Origin: Onthophagus taurus
Lineage: Eukaryota > Arthropoda > Insecta > Coleoptera > Scarabaeidae
Assembly: GCF_036711975.1 (NCBI RefSeq)
Contig: NC_091968.1
Span: 22,630,001 to 22,694,000 of the forward strand
DNA: 64,000 nt
Reading direction: 5' to 3'
The translations under genes and the position numbers were made by a program. This document shows, piece after piece, positions 47,481 to 59,000 of this stretch; the stretch's first letter is position 1, and each line of letters opens with the position of its first letter. The notes beneath the pieces are model-generated. The model was not told the DNA's origin. It saw only the letters and a list, made by a program, of their open reading frames with translations, and searched no databases.

Positions 47481-49694
47481 ATATTTAGGGATTGATCTAG
47501 ATAACAAATTAAAATTTAATATTCACACTAAAAAATCTAAAATGAAATCTAACGCTAGGGCTAAATATTTTAGATGTTTAACAGTTTAGAGGTTAAGGTT
47601 TATAAAACCATCTGCAGACCGATTTTGGATTATGGAGCATCAATTTTGTGCGACGTAAGAAATCAAGCCAGACGAAATCTTGAAGTTGCCGAGAGAACGT
47701 GTTTAAGATGCATAACAAAACTAAGAAACCCTAGAAATCCACTTTATAACCCATCGAATCAACTTCTTTATGAGAAATGTAAAATAACACCAATTACACA
47801 CCGAATAGTTGCACTTGCTAGTAAAAGCAATTTAAAAATAACTGAAAACCATAGTCTCACATCGCTATTTCTTTCGGATAGCAACCCTTTACCTAATGTC
47901 AATTAGTTATTTGTTGAAGGATATGAAGTAAATTATAATTATTATATGGATGAGAGTTCAGCAAGGGCAGGAGGACCTCGGTCGAGAGCCCGTTCCGGAG
48001 ATTATAATAAATTTAAAATATAATTGTAAATTTCAATTTTCGAAAGAGACGACTCTACCGCGATTTTATATCCTATGAGGAACCTGCTCTGAAAAGAATG
48101 TTCAACGAGCATAATAAAAATATCCAAAAACTAGTGCAGCAATTCAGAAGCGAAAAATACTTGAGCCTGTGGAGGCCTATGACAAAATCAACAGAAGCAA
48201 GGGTAAAAACTACTGGCAAGAAGTCCGCAAACTTTCGAAGTACCAAAAGTCGCCAGAAACCCAGGAGCTTATTGACCCTACGGATGGCTGTTCACACTCT
48301 AGCCCGGAAAAAATAGTAAACATCCACGTTGAACACCTTGAGAGGGTGAGAGAAGACCTTTATTATTATATGCATCCCCAAGAAAGATTCTTCTCTATCC
48401 GACCCTACGAACTATCGTCCTATCTCATTGCTACCCGTAATGGGGAAGCTTTTCGAGGTACACTTGAAGAACAAGCTGCTCGATGTTGTTGCAAGGAGGA
48501 TTCCGTCATACCAATTTAGATTCCAACAAGGTAGATCTACATCTCATCCCTTGGCAGTGCTTGTCTCAAACTTCCAACTCGCACGTTACCAAAAACAACA
48601 ATCCGCCGCAGTCTTCCTGGATGTTCGGAAGGCATTCGACTCCGTATGGCACAGAGGAGTGGTCTGAAAGAAGACCGTTGGTTAAAGTGAAAAACTACTA
48701 CTCTCACAGTTTCACCGCTCAACAAGGTCTCCCTCAAGGCTCTCCCATCTCGCCAGCACTGGTCAACGTCTACTGCCATGACATCTACAACGACAACCCA
48801 GACGTCTTCAATCCGATGTCTTACGCCCTACTTTATGCCGATGACACTACTCTCGTCGCACATGATGTAGACATTCCATCATCAATCCTAAGGCTGCAGA
48901 TACTCATCCAAAACATAGAGGAATGGTACCGAAAATGGCGTATCCTGATAAATCCTTCCAAAACCCAATTCTTCATCCCCTTCCTCCTTATTCGCGTTGC
49001 TCCTCCCACAATAATAATTCAATCTTCTCCTATCACAGCTTCACCAACTTGCAACTACCTCGGCATTACCTTGGATAGAACCCTTAAATTCTATGCCCAC
49101 GCCATCAAGGTAAAAATGAAAGTCAAAAACCGCGCCAAACACTTCCGCTCACTCTCATATAGAGGCCGAGGGATATCCACCAAATGCGCTACTCACATAT
49201 ACATCTCAATATGCCGACCTATTATCGAATATGCCTCATTAATCATGACTGAAGCGTCGAGAGGATCACAGTACCATCTAGAAGTAGCAGAGAGAACAGC
49301 CCTGAGAATTATCACTCGCATTAGACACCCTCACAACCCACTTTTCAACCCTTCCAACGAACTCCTTTACGACCTTACAAAGATTCCTCCTATAAACTGC
49401 CATTATAGACGACAGTTTATATCCCTTAAAGCAATTATGAACTTCCACAAAAACGCCCTAAAAAATTTCATCATCATTCCCCTCTCCCTTACCCACTGTC
49501 CCATAACACGGCTCACACTGCTTAAAAAAAAACGAATTCAAAGTCACGGGCAGGAAGACTAAGGTCTATAACCCTTTTGGACTCTTTTTTTATATTTGTT
49601 TTCTATAATATATAAATACATATTATGTATTTCTTTTCGTATTTGTTATTATTTTTATATAAGTCCAAATAATATTGTTTTCTTCTTCTTGCCT
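47481..49694 (+). mobile_element. Two Jockey-like non-LTR retrotransposon fragments inserted in the satellite
   Basis: Copy 1 (47481 to about 47990) is only an RT C-terminus: YLGIDLDNKLKFNIHT, ICRPILDYGASILCDV, AERTCLRCITKLRNPRNPLY, NPSNQLLYEKCKITPI. Copy 2 (about 48030-49694) starts with DEPALKRMFNEHNKNIQKLV-like sequence, has a deletion near 48360, then NYRPISLLPVMGKLFE, AAVFLDVRKAFDSVWH, GLPQGSPISPALVNVYCHDI, YALLYADDTTLVA, CNYLGITLDRTLKFYAHAIK and AERTALRIITRIRHPHNPLF. The two copies share the C-terminal motif layout but differ in sequence. Frameshifts (near 48480-48660) inactivate copy 2. Satellite resumes at 49695. Confidence 0.87.
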
Positions 49695-50405
49695 ATCATT
49701 TCAAAAAATTTATTTCTCAAAAACTAAAAGCGATTTTTCAAAACGGCTTGTTGCATTAAAAAGAGGACACTTTAATTAATAATTGGTGATATTTCCACAA
49801 GGATCCTTCAAGAAATGAATTTTATAGCGAATTTTGAAAATTATCGATACAAATTGCAACATCGAAAATTTTATCAAAACTTCAAATATTGTTTTCTCAA
49901 AAACTAAAAGTTATTTTTCAAAACGGATTGGTTCATTGGAAAGAGGACGCTCTTATTAACACTTTGGGAAATTTTCATACTCATATTCCAAGAAATTGAT
50001 TTTATACCAATTTTTAAAACTTAATCGGCGAAAGTTGTATAATTCGAAAAAATTGTCTATCATTTCTCAAAAACTAAAAGTGATTTTTCAAAACGGCTGA
50101 TTGCATTAAAAAGAGGACACTTTAATTAATAATTGGTGATATTTCCACAAGGATCCTTCAAAAAATGAATTTTATAGCGAATTTTGAAAGTTATCGATGA
50201 AAATTGCAACATCGAAAATTTTATCAAAACTTCAAATATTGTTTTCTCAAAAACTAAAAGTTATTTTTCAAAACGGATTGGTTCATTGAAAAGAGGGCGC
50301 TCTTATTAACACTTTGGGAAATTTTCATACTCATATTCCAAGAAATGGATTTTATACGAATTTTTAAAACTTAAACGGCGAAAATTGCAAAATTCGAAAA
50401 ACAGG
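49695..50405. repeat. 362-bp dimeric satellite, last block
   Basis: Continuation of the 44830-47480 array after the retrotransposon insertion, two dimer units (TTGGTGATATTTCCACAAGG near 49784 and 50146). It ends at about 50405. The following 50430-50700 holds a short unassigned piece (plus-strand reading ESDNSDNSVSNECNDEVQAK) and a CTTTCTAGTTCTAGAC motif. Confidence 0.9.
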
Positions 50406-50875
50406 ATACTTTAATTAATAATCGAAAGTGATAACAGCGACAATTCTGTTAGTAATGAATGTAATGATGAAGTACAAGCGAAGAGAAGGAAACTAGACGA
50501 AACTGTAACAAGAGATTTTATATACAACACCTAAAAGAGATACTAATTCCTGTGAATGGTGGAATACTAACTACTAGTAGTAATAGGTTTAAGCAACAAT
50601 GTAGCACTGAAATACAAGAAAAAACTAAATCTAACGCACAGCTAAACCTGAAACTTTCTAGTTCTAGACATCTCTCAAGATGGTTAGGTTAATTCTTAAA
50701 ATCTATTTGTGATAAATTTCAAAATAACAACTTTAAAAGTCAATATAATATAAATATATCTATGATAAAATTCCCAAAAACATACAACAAACACAAACAA
50801 GTTTGAGTCCTTGTATTTGACCATAATAATATAAAACATTTAATAATTTATTTCACCCCCGCTTTTATAACCAAA

Positions 50876-52203
50876 TTACTCCAAATTATACTCCTCATTA
50901 CTTTGATTTAAATCAGTAACAATAAACCAACTAGGAACCTGCCATAAACGAAACACATTCAATTCCATATCTTTTTCTTGCTCCTTCAACAAAGCCAAAT
51001 GCTTCTTAACACCACATTCAATTTCTTTTAAAGACCTATACTGTTGCAACAACGTCCCGTTTTTTTGCAACGTCTCCTCCAACTTTGATTTTAAAGCTTT
51101 AATCTCAGCTTCGCGACGAGAAACGGCACAAATTAAATTTGTCATTGCATCGGAAATCGGTTCATTTTGTTGTTTTTGACCTGCACAATTATTTAGGGGC
51201 ATTCCATCTAAACTTGATTCATCCAATGAGGTACTAAACGATAAACAACTACTCGTTCCGGCAACGTCTGTTTCTTGATCGGAATTTAATTCCCTTGAGA
51301 TTGCTCCGGCTATTGATTGTTGATGTTGTCGACTTAAAAGGTGTTCGCTTTTATTGTGGAGGTTATGAAACCATTGGTCGCAAGTTCTACAATATAATTC
51401 TTCGTTATCTTCATCCTAAAATTAATTTATTTATTAATTATAAATTATTTTAACCATTAAAATTTTTTTTACATCAATATCATCAGTTGCATCCATATCA
51501 CTTTCAGATAACACATTATATTTAGCCCTTTTCTTGCGTTTATTAGCTAAATATAATTGGTAAGCCCCCGATTGTCGGTATTCTCTAAATTCTTCTCTAT
51601 ATCTTCGTTTTTCTTCCTCTGCTTTCTCTAAATAAGGAGTTTTTTCTTCTAAAGTTAAAGAGGACCACTTATTCCCGATTAATTTAGTTTTTTCATGAAA
51701 CGGTAAATTAATATCTTTTAATAACTTCCTTTGATCGTTTAAAAATAAATTGTAACCAGTAGCAGGGGCTTTTGGGGGTAAATGTAATAATTCGGGTTTT
51801 CTTTTTCTCCCTTTAGGCCAACCACCTCTCTTTTTCACCGGGGGTTTCTCAACTTCAAACTTAACATTACTTTTTACATCGATACTTTCTGGTTTGACTA
51901 AATCGAAGGATATAGGCTCTTGAATGCTTTGAATATTTATCACATCTATGCTCGATTCGCTCGTAAAACCATCACTATCGGCTACAACCTCCTTATTTTG
52001 TTGTTGTGAGAGTAATTGTGTTGCTACGCTGTGGAGCTCTTCTACTGATAAATTTAAATTTGACGATAACGCGTCGGTTACCGACATACAAACTAATCTA
52101 AAAATTAATTGTTAATTTATTAAACACTGAAAAATTTGGGTACTTACCCTTTACTCGTTTCAATTAAAATTCCATTTTTTAATAAATCATTTGCTTCTTC
52201 CAT
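50876..52203 (-). CDS. HMG-box protein, HMG20A/B-like, with added C2H2/U1-type zinc finger (406 aa)
   Basis: Exons 52148-52203, 51473-52097 and 50876-51415 (56+625+540 nt) join in phase to give 406 aa starting MEEANDLLKNGILIETSKG. A GGWPKGRKRK basic stretch (about 111-119) precedes one HMG box (about 126-194: PATGYNLFLNDQRKLL, KLIGNKWSSLTLEEKTPYLE, ERYREEF-like end). This order matches HMG20A/B (iBRAF/BRAF35), chromatin proteins linked to the LSD1-CoREST complex. Residues 236-258 form a C-x2-C-x12-H-x5-H finger (C236, C239, H252, H258), not known to me in HMG20. Residues about 317-378 are a coiled coil, as in HMG20. A TTTATT at 50847-50852 gives a minus-strand AATAAA about 25 nt past the stop. 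Orthology is inferred from the box and coiled coil only. Confidence 0.85.
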
Positions 52204-53560
52204 CTTTTCTAACCTCACTTTTTTTTCCGGGTTTAAGGCGATCTTTTAGATTTTTTTCATCATCCGTTGCGTTGAAGCATTTTTAATTTAACATGGGCGT
52301 AAATTATTAATAAAATTATTATTAAATAATTACGATTAAGGAAATTGTTGCGAAAATAAGGTGGAAAATGGATAAAATGTAAAGGATTTTAGTGGTGGCG
52401 CCACCTGTTATGATTTTACGTAATTTAATTAAATCTATCAATAAATATTTTTTGGTACAATTAATTCAATTAATTAAAATCAATTTAAATGTTTATTCTT
52501 AATTATTTATTTTGATAAATACGATTTTTTAACAAACGGAAAATTAGTTATTAAAATAATTAAAAATTTGTTATAGCGCCATCTTTTAGGATTTTATCTT
52601 TTCTAACGTCATATTTTTTCCGAGTTAAAAGCGATCTTTTAGATTCAAGAATTGTTAATTTAACGTTGGAGTAAACTATTGTTTATAAAATTATTATTAA
52701 ATAATTGCGATTTAGGAAATTTGAGAAAATAAGGTGGAAAATGTAAAGGATTTAGATGGTGGCGCCACCTGTTATGATTTTACGTAATTTAATTAAATCT
52801 ATCAATAAATATTTTTTGATACAATTAATTCAATTAATTAAAATCAATTTAAATGTTTATTCTTAATTATTTATTTTGATAAATACGATTTTTTAACAAA
52901 CGGAGAATTAATTATTAAAATAATAAAAAACTTGTTATAGCGCCATCTTTTAGGATTATATCTCTTCTAACCCCATATTTTTTCAGAGTTAAAAGCAATC
53001 TTTTAGATTCAAGAATTATTAATTTAACGTGCGAGTAAACTATTGTTTATAAAATTATTACTAAACAATTGCAATTTAGGAAATTTTCGAAAATAAGGTG
53101 GAAAATGTAAAGGATTTCGATGGTGGTGCCACCTGTTATGATTTTACGTAATTTAATTAAATCTATTAATATTTTTTTATATAATTAAGTCAATTAATTA
53201 GAATTAACTTAAATGTTTATTCTTAATTATTTATTTTAATAAATACGATTTTTTAACAAACGGAGATTTAATTATTAAAATAATAAAAAACTTGTTATAG
53301 CGCCATCTTTTAGGATTATATCTCTTCTAACCCCATATTTTTTCAGAGTTAAAAGCAATCTATTAGATTCAAGAATTATTAATTTAACGTTGGAGTAAAC
53401 TATTGTTTATAAAATTATTATTAAATAATTGCGATTTAGGAAATTTGCGAAAATAAGGTGAAAAATGTAAAGGATTTCGATGGTGGCACCACCTGTTATG
53501 ATTTTACGTAATTTAATCAAATCTATCAATAAATATTTTTTGATATAATTAATTTAAATA
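52204..53560. repeat. ~360-bp tandem repeat in the divergent promoter spacer, copies 1-4
   Basis: Units start near 52205, 52605, 52962 and 53322 with TTCTAACSTCAYWTTTTTTY and GCGATCTTTTAGAT. They continue with ATAAGGTGGAAAATGTAAAG, a GGTGGCGCCACC palindrome, GTTATGATTTTACGTAATTT and AACAAACGG, and end TAGCGCCATCTTTTAGGAT. The first unit overlaps the 5' leader of the HMG-box gene (its ATG is at 52203). A fifth unit lies at 55240-55650 beside NDUFS2. Each unit probably carries the original shared promoter or part of it; this is inferred from position. Confidence 0.88.
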
Positions 53561-53569
53561 ATTAAAACT

Positions 53570-55235
53570 TATATAATAAAGTAAATTAAACTTAAAACTT
53601 AAAAATAATTACAAAATGATGGAAATTTTTTTTTTAAATATGTTAAGAATAGGTCTGAATTCTAGTTATTTTTCTTAAAAACAAAATATTAAATTTCTTG
53701 GAAATTAACTTATGGCAAGGGGTGTTTGCAAAAACATTATATGAGTGGTGCGCATACCGAATCCGAAAAACGAAAAACAAAATCTAAAAAAATCTAAGAA
53801 ACCAACCGACTTAGATACACCAAGAAATTCTACAATTTGAAAAAATAGATGAACTTTTAATTTTGACATATTTGTCAACTTCATAAAAAATCCTTTAAAA
53901 TGAGTCTAAACTCGACATATTTAACTTTAATATTAACGGAGATACAATCACTTCCGGTTTGAAACGTCAACGTCAATTTTGACATATTTGTCATCTTCAT
54001 TAAAAAATCTTTAAAATGAGTCCAAACATGACGCACTTATCTCAAAAAACAAAAAAATTAGAATAAAAAACACTAAACCCGAAGTTAGCAACAAGGAAGA
54101 TAGCAATTTAATTTTTAAATATTAATACCAACCCTAGTTTTTTATTTTTTTTTTATTAAATTTTTGTTTTTGTGACAAATATTGAGACATTTTATAAAAA
54201 TTAAGAATATGTCAAAATGACATTGACATTTCAAACCGGAAGTTGCTTATATCTCGAGTAATATTGGAATTAAACATATCATGTTTGGACTCATTTTAAA
54301 GGATTTTTCACGACAATTACAAATATGTCAAAATCGACGTTGACATTTCTAACCGGAAATTGAGCATAGCTTCATTAATATTGAAGATAAATATGCCGTG
54401 TCTGTACTCATTTTAAAGGATTTTTAATGAAGATTATAAATATGTCAAAATTGAGGTTGACATTTTAAACATGAAGCTACTTATCATATAATAGACAAAT
54501 GGACAACTTCATGGTGTTCTTTCATGATGTATTCTTTATAAAAAAAACTTTAAAATAAGTCCAAACATGACGCACTTATCTCAAAAAGGTTTGAATAAAA
54601 AAACGTTAAACCTGAAGTTAGCAACAATGAAGATAGCAATTTAACTATTAAATATTAATACCAACTTTTATTTTTAATTTTTTTTATTATATTTTTGTTT
54701 TTGTGACAAATATTGAGACATTTTGTAAAAATTAAGAATATGTCAAAATGACATTGACATTTCAAACCGGAAGTTGCTTATATTTCGACTAATATTGGAA
54801 TTAAACGTATCATGTTTGGGCTCATTTTAAAGGATTTTTTACGACAATTACAAATATGTCAAAATCGACGTTGACGTTTCTAACCGGAACTTGACCATAA
54901 CTTCATTAATATTGAAGATAAATATGCCGTGTTTGTACTTATTTTAAAGGATTTTTAATGAAGATTACAAATATGTCAAAATTGAGGTTGACATTTTAAA
55001 CTTGAAGTCAGTTATCATAAAATAGGCAAATTGACAACGTCATGGTGTTTTTTTATGATATATTCTTTATTCAAAAAAATCGCTAAAATGAATCCAAACA
55101 TGATATTGCTACATATCGCTATGTTGTATATTTTTATTGCACTAAAACGGAATTCGAGGTACTTGACGATCTCGGATATCTAAAGATTCATGTTATTAGT
55201 TCAATTTTCTTAATAAATAACTTTTAAATTTTTTA
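53570..55235. mobile_element. Insertion carrying the ~125-bp array, inside the promoter repeats
   Basis: Splits the promoter repeat array. 53845-55110 is the same ~125-bp family as 9240-11215, starting with forward copies (AATCCTTTAAAATGAGTCCA) and switching to inverted ones at about 54170. The left flank (CTTAGATACACCAAGAAATT) resembles, in inverse, 58910-58950 in the TIR element of NDUFS2 intron 5, so it probably derives from that family, but its termini were not found. Confidence 0.6.
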
Positions 55236-55239
55236 AAAC

Positions 55240-55650
55240 AATTAAAAATTTGTTGTAGCGCCCTCTTTTAGGATTTATCTAACCCCACTTTTTCTTCCGG
55301 GTTAAAGGCGATCTTTTAGATTTTTTTTTCATCCGTTGGATTGAAGCATTATTAATTTAACGTGGGCGTAAATTGTTAATAAAGTTATTATTAAATAATT
55401 GCGATTTAGGAAATTGTTGCGAAAATAAGGTGGAAAATGGATAAAATGTAAAGGATTTCGATGGTGGCGCCACCTGTTATGATTTTACGTAATTTAATTA
55501 AATCGATCAATAAATAATATTTTTTGATATAATTAATTATATTCATTAAAACTTACTTAAATGCATTTCTTAAATCATTTTTTTGATAAATACAATTTTT
55601 TAACAAACGGAGAATTAATTATTAAAATATTAAAAAATGTCTTGTGGCGC
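55240..55650. promoter_or_regulatory. Promoter repeat copy 5, immediately upstream of NDUFS2
   Basis: Contains the same words as copies 1-4 (CTAACCCCACTTTTTCTTCC, AAATAAGGTGGAAAATG, GGTGGCGCCACC, GCGCCATCTTTTAGGAG) and ends about 100 bp before the NDUFS2 ATG. It shares a CATCCGTTG-GTTGAAGCATT segment with copy 1 that copies 2-4 lack, so the two outer copies are each other's closest relatives. Promoter role is inferred from position; no TATA box was identified. Confidence 0.6.
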
Positions 55651-55755
55651 CATCTTTTAGGAGTTCACCAAAGCCGATTTGAAGTTGTTTATTTAAACGT
55701 CAATGTCAATTATTTATTAGATTTATTCGTTTTAAATAAATCTAATTAAACGAAT

Positions 55756-56040
55756 ATGATGTTAATTACATCATTTGAGAAAGCTGTATTAAAACTTACC
55801 CAAAAGAAGAACGTTGTGACTCAAATTCGTACTCATCGATGGTGTCCAGACGCCGAATTTTTCCAACAATTTAATGGGGCCGTAATAAATGAACCCCCGG
55901 GGTTAAAGATACCACCGCCGAGATGGAACGATAAAGTAGAACCAGCTAACGTAACCATACAAAATTTGGCGATTAATTTTGGGCCACAACATCCAGCCGC
56001 TCACGGTGTTTTACGATTAGTTACTCACCTAGATGGAGAA
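55756..56040 (+). CDS. NDUFS2: NDUFS2 exon 1
   Basis: Two ATGs in tandem open the frame (MMLITSFEK); 95 codons, ending THLDGE before GTAAAA. Contains the [14 protein letters not shown] and [11 protein letters not shown] segments. Confidence 0.93.
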
Positions 56041-59000
56041 GTAAAAAAATTAAATTAAAACGATATCAAAAAAGTATTAATAATTTTTAGATTGTGACTC
56101 GCGTTGTACCTCACATTGGTTTTCTTCATCGTGGTACTGAAAAATTAATGGAATATAAAACGTACGTTCAAGGTTTGCCATATATGGATCGTCTGGATTA
56201 CGTTTCTGTGATGTGTAACGAACTTACATATTGTTTAGCAGTTGAGCGTCTCCTAAACATACAAGTTCCTCGTCGCGGAATGTACATAAGAACATTAATG
56301 TGCGAATTAAATCGAATTTTAAACCACCTATTAGCTTTGGCTTGCACGATTTTGGACGTCGGAGCTATAACCCCGTTATTTTGGATGTTCGATGAGCGTG
56401 ATAAAATCATGGAAATTTTTGAAAGGGTGTGTGGGGCGAGAATGCACGTCGCTTATTTTAGACCAGGAGGTGTCACTTTGGTAAATAAATATTTTTAACA
56501 AAAAAAAAAAAAAAAAATTTTCCGATACCGGGAATCGAACCCGAGCCTCCTGGGTGAAAGCCAGGTATCCTAGCCACTAGACCATATCGGAATGATACAA
56601 AACATAACCTATCTAAAAATTATTTACTTCAAATTAATCATTTTTAGGATATCCCAATCGGTTTATTAGACGATATACACGATTTAATACGAAAATTAGG
56701 TGAAAGAATGGATGAAGTTGAAGATTTAGTAACAGATAATCGAATTTGGATCATGCGTACAAAAGATATTGGGGTGATTTCAGCTGAGGAAGCGATTAAT
56801 TGGGGATTTTCGTAACAAAAAAATGATTTAATTTAGTTTTTAATCGATTAAAATCAATTTTAATCAATTTAGAGGGGTTATGTTGAGAGGATCCGGTATT
56901 AAATGGGATCTGCGTAAAACGCAACCGTACGAGGTTTACGATGAATTAGAATTCGATGTTCCAACAACTGTTAATGGGGACTGTTACGATAGATATTTGT
57001 GCAGATTTTATGAAATTAGACAGTCGATTAGGTTAATTGATCAAATAATTAATCGTATGCCCGAAGGGGAGATAAAAACGGACGATCATAAAGTTTGTCC
57101 GCCGAAAAGACACGAGATGAAGGTAAAAATTGTGTTTAAAAAAGTACTCCTATAATAAATAAGAAATTTTTTTAGAGGTCTATGGAAGCGCTTATTCATC
57201 ATTTTAAATATTTTTCGAGAGGTTTTGAGGTTCCACCTGGCACTACTTATGTTGCTACGGAACATCCAAAAGGTACAATTGGACCGCGTTATGCATCACA
57301 AATGAATTATGTTGAGAAATATAAGTCTTCTCAGAATAGACAGGCTCAAAACTATAGAAAATTGTTTGGTGCCTATCCACTTTAATCACAGAACACTGAT
57401 GACAGCTATCACAAGGACAGAGGGCATACAGGGTGTTTCTGTAAGTCGTGGCATAAATATAATCACTAAAACTAAAGACAAAATGATGACGATTCGTCTA
57501 AAAATTAAAGAAAATAATCTCCAGTTTGATAAATAACTTCAGGTTTAAAATGTCAACCTCAATTTTGATATATTTGTAATCTTCATTAAAAATCCTTTAA
57601 AATGAGTACAAACACGACATATTTATTTTCAATATTAATGAAGTTATGGTTAACTTCCGGTTAAGAATGTCAACGTCAATTTTGACATATTTGTAATCGT
57701 CGTGAAAAATCCTTTAAAATGAGTCCAAACATGATACGTTTAATTCCAATATTACTCGAGATATAAGCAACTTCCGGTTTGAAATGTCAACGTCATTTTG
57801 ACATATTCTTAATTTTTATAAAATGTCTCAATATTTGTCACAAAAACAAAAATATAATAAAAAAAAATAAAAAATTAAGGTTGGTATTAATATTTAAAAA
57901 TTAAATTGGTCTTCATTGTTGCTAATTTCGGGTTTAATGTTTTTTATTCTAACTTTTTTGTTTTTTGAGATAAATGCATCATGTTTGGACTCATTTTAAA
58001 GGTTTTTTAATGAAGATGACAAATATGTCAAAATTGACGTTGACGTTTCAAACCGGAAGTGATTGTATCTCCACTAATATTAAAGTTAAATATGTCGAGT
58101 TTGGACTCATTTTAAAGGATTTTTTATGAAGTTGAGAAATATGTCAAAATTAAAAATTGAAAGTTAAAATTTTTTGGTATTTTGAGGTAAATGCATCATA
58201 TTTGGACTCATTTTAAAGGCTTTTTAATAAAGAATACATCATGAAAGAACACCCTGAAGTTGTCCATTTGTCTATTATATGATAACTAACTCCATGTTTA
58301 AAATGTCAACCTTAATTTTGATATATTTGTAATCTTCATTAGAAATCCTTTAAAATGAGTACAAACACCACATATTTATCTTCAATATTAATGAAGTTAT
58401 GGTCAACTTCCGGTTAAGAATGTCAACGTCAATTTTGACATATTTGCAATCGTCGTGAAAAATCCTTTAAAATGAGTCCAAACATGATACGTTTAATTCC
58501 AATATTACTCGAGATATAAGCAACTTCCGGTTTGAAATGTCAACGTCATTTTGACATATTCTTAATTTTTATAAAATGTCTTAATATTTGTCACAAAAAC
58601 AAATATATAATAAAAAAATAAAAAATTAAGGTTGGTATTAATATTTAAAAATTAAATTGCTATCTTCACTGTTGCTAACTTCGGGTTTAATGTTTTTTAT
58701 TCTAACTTTTTTGTTTTTTGAGATAAGTGCATCATGTTTGGACTCATTTTAAAGGTTTTTTAATGAAGATGACAAATATGTCAAAATTGACGTTTCAAAC
58801 CGGAAGTGATTGTATCTCCATTAATATTAAAGTTAAATATGTCGAGTTTGGACTCATTTTAAAGGATTTTTTACGACTATTACAAATATATCAAAATTAA
58901 AAGTTCATCTATTTTTTCAAATTGCAGAATTTCTTAGTGTATCTAAGTCAGTTCCTAGACGTATGATGCAAATCGGACTTGAAATCGTATTGTCGCGTAG

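Noticed and set aside
48537-48779. Minus-strand 80-codon frame
   Set aside because: Complement of the Jockey-like RT palm region.
57273-57385. In-frame continuation of NDUFS2 after exon 5
   Set aside because: It is transposon sequence (the TIR at 57276). The family's real continuation lies at 59198 in matching phase.
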